Source: Rhodoferax sp.
GTDB lineage: Bacteria > Pseudomonadota > Gammaproteobacteria > Burkholderiales > Burkholderiaceae_C
DNA: 64,000 bases
Assembly (NCBI RefSeq): GCF_025354435.1
Contig: NZ_JANXMU010000025.1
Coordinates: 60,313 to 124,312 of the forward strand
Direction: 5' to 3'
The notes under the pieces: generated by a model
Seen by the model: the letters and a program-made list of their open reading frames with translations, nothing else
Told to the model about the DNA's origin: nothing
The model's database searches: none
Translations under genes and position numbers: made by a program
Part shown: positions 63,864 through 64,000 of the stretch, in pieces
Layout: each line of letters begins with the position of its first letter
Position numbering within the stretch: the stretch's first letter is position 1

Positions 63864-64000
63864 TGACCTTGCCCCTGGAATCCGTATCCCATAACCGAGC
63901 TCATGAGTTGGCTTGCTTGGGCTGATTCGCAAGCCAGTTCTGCTCGAACTGCACCGGGCTGACATAGTCCAGCGTCGAATGCAGTCGAGTCCGGTTATAC
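63864..64000 (-). mobile_element. IS3-family insertion sequence, right-hand end
   Basis: The element begins at about 63864 with TGACCTTGCCCCTGG, which resembles IS3-family terminal repeats (TG...CCCC), and continues beyond the window edge. It contains the C-terminal end of the transposase. The other end and target duplication are not visible. The boundary leaves only about 60 bases upstream of the depolymerase gene. Confidence 0.7.
63901..63999 (-). CDS. IS3-family transposase, C-terminal fragment
   Basis: Thirty-two residues on the minus strand, YNRTRLHSTLDYVSPVQFE followed by QNW and a short polar tail to the stop at 63901. YNxxRxHSxLxYxSPxxFE is the conserved end of the DDE integrase domain (OrfB) of IS3-family transposases. 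The rest lies outside the window. Confidence 0.9.
   Translation of the reverse strand, partial: YNRTRLHSTLDYVSPVQFEQNWLANQPKQANS

Overview
The window is a GC-rich chromosomal segment that most resembles a Comamonadaceae betaproteobacterium (Rhodoferax/Polaromonas/Acidovorax type). This placement is inferred from gene content: two polyhydroxybutyrate depolymerases, a ureABCEFG cluster, PEP-CTERM genes, the L-arabinonate dehydratase route, and a dispersed intergenic repeat of a kind I associate with this family. No rRNA is present and I cannot assign a species.

Layout. 1-7.7 kb: a sugar import and pentonate catabolism operon: the end of GguA, GguB, a YtfR-YtfT-YjfF transporter whose ATPase and first permease are both broken, L-arabinonate dehydratase and L-2-keto-3-deoxyarabonate dehydratase. 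7.7-13 kb: a small membrane protein, queC, the TPR protein PrsT and a PEP-CTERM protein behind a candidate sigma-54 promoter. 13.1-15.9 kb: five unrecognised genes, two of them clear paralogs and the last a coiled-coil protein. 16-23 kb: exported truncated globin with a DUF3034 outer-membrane protein, acyl-CoA ligase, SOS-controlled dinB, EamA protein, amidohydrolase, DUF4864 protein. 23-30 kb: YihY protein and an HD-GYP regulator with a very large MHYT-multi-PAS hybrid kinase that is split by a frameshift. 30-33 kb: transglutaminase and three envelope lipoproteins. 33-40.5 kb: folA-thyA, a ccdAB toxin-antitoxin pair, FAD oxidase, DUF2069 and YihY membrane proteins, a GGEEF diguanylate cyclase cut by an amber codon, PAP2 and CBS proteins. 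40.7-44.5 kb: intracellular PHB depolymerase, GST, cupin, aroC. 44.6-52 kb: an AT-richer surface-polysaccharide cluster (glycosyltransferase, wecB, a 988-residue methyltransferase/coiled-coil/double glycosyltransferase fusion, wzt, wzm) next to tRNA-Ser(TGA). 52.5-53.5 kb: queD-queE. 53.6-58.1 kb: urease cluster without ureD. 58.2-62.8 kb: an NCS1 transporter fused to a hybrid histidine kinase, plus its LuxR-type response regulator. 62.8-64 kb: secreted PHB depolymerase and the edge of an IS3-family element.

The main cross-cutting observation is a dispersed repeat of about 55-65 bp seen in at least eleven places, plus one probable copy inside a gene. It has an A/T-rich snap-back end (GCTAT..ATAGC) and a GCGCTAGAGGCC end. 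Copies sit at the 3' ends of genes, supply stop codons or C-terminal residues to several of them, and in one case form the start codon and signal peptide of a small protein in the urease operon. The other candidates for undescribed biology are the five-gene cassette at 13.1-15.9 kb, the transporter-kinase fusion beside urease, and the methyltransferase-glycosyltransferase fusion with 14-residue coiled-coil repeats.

Four genes carry disabling lesions (ytfR, ytfT, the MHYT kinase, the diguanylate cyclase). Two are single-base deletions that could be sequencing errors. The ytfR lesion looks like a 29-bp deletion between short direct repeats and the cyclase lesion is a substitution, so those two are more likely real.
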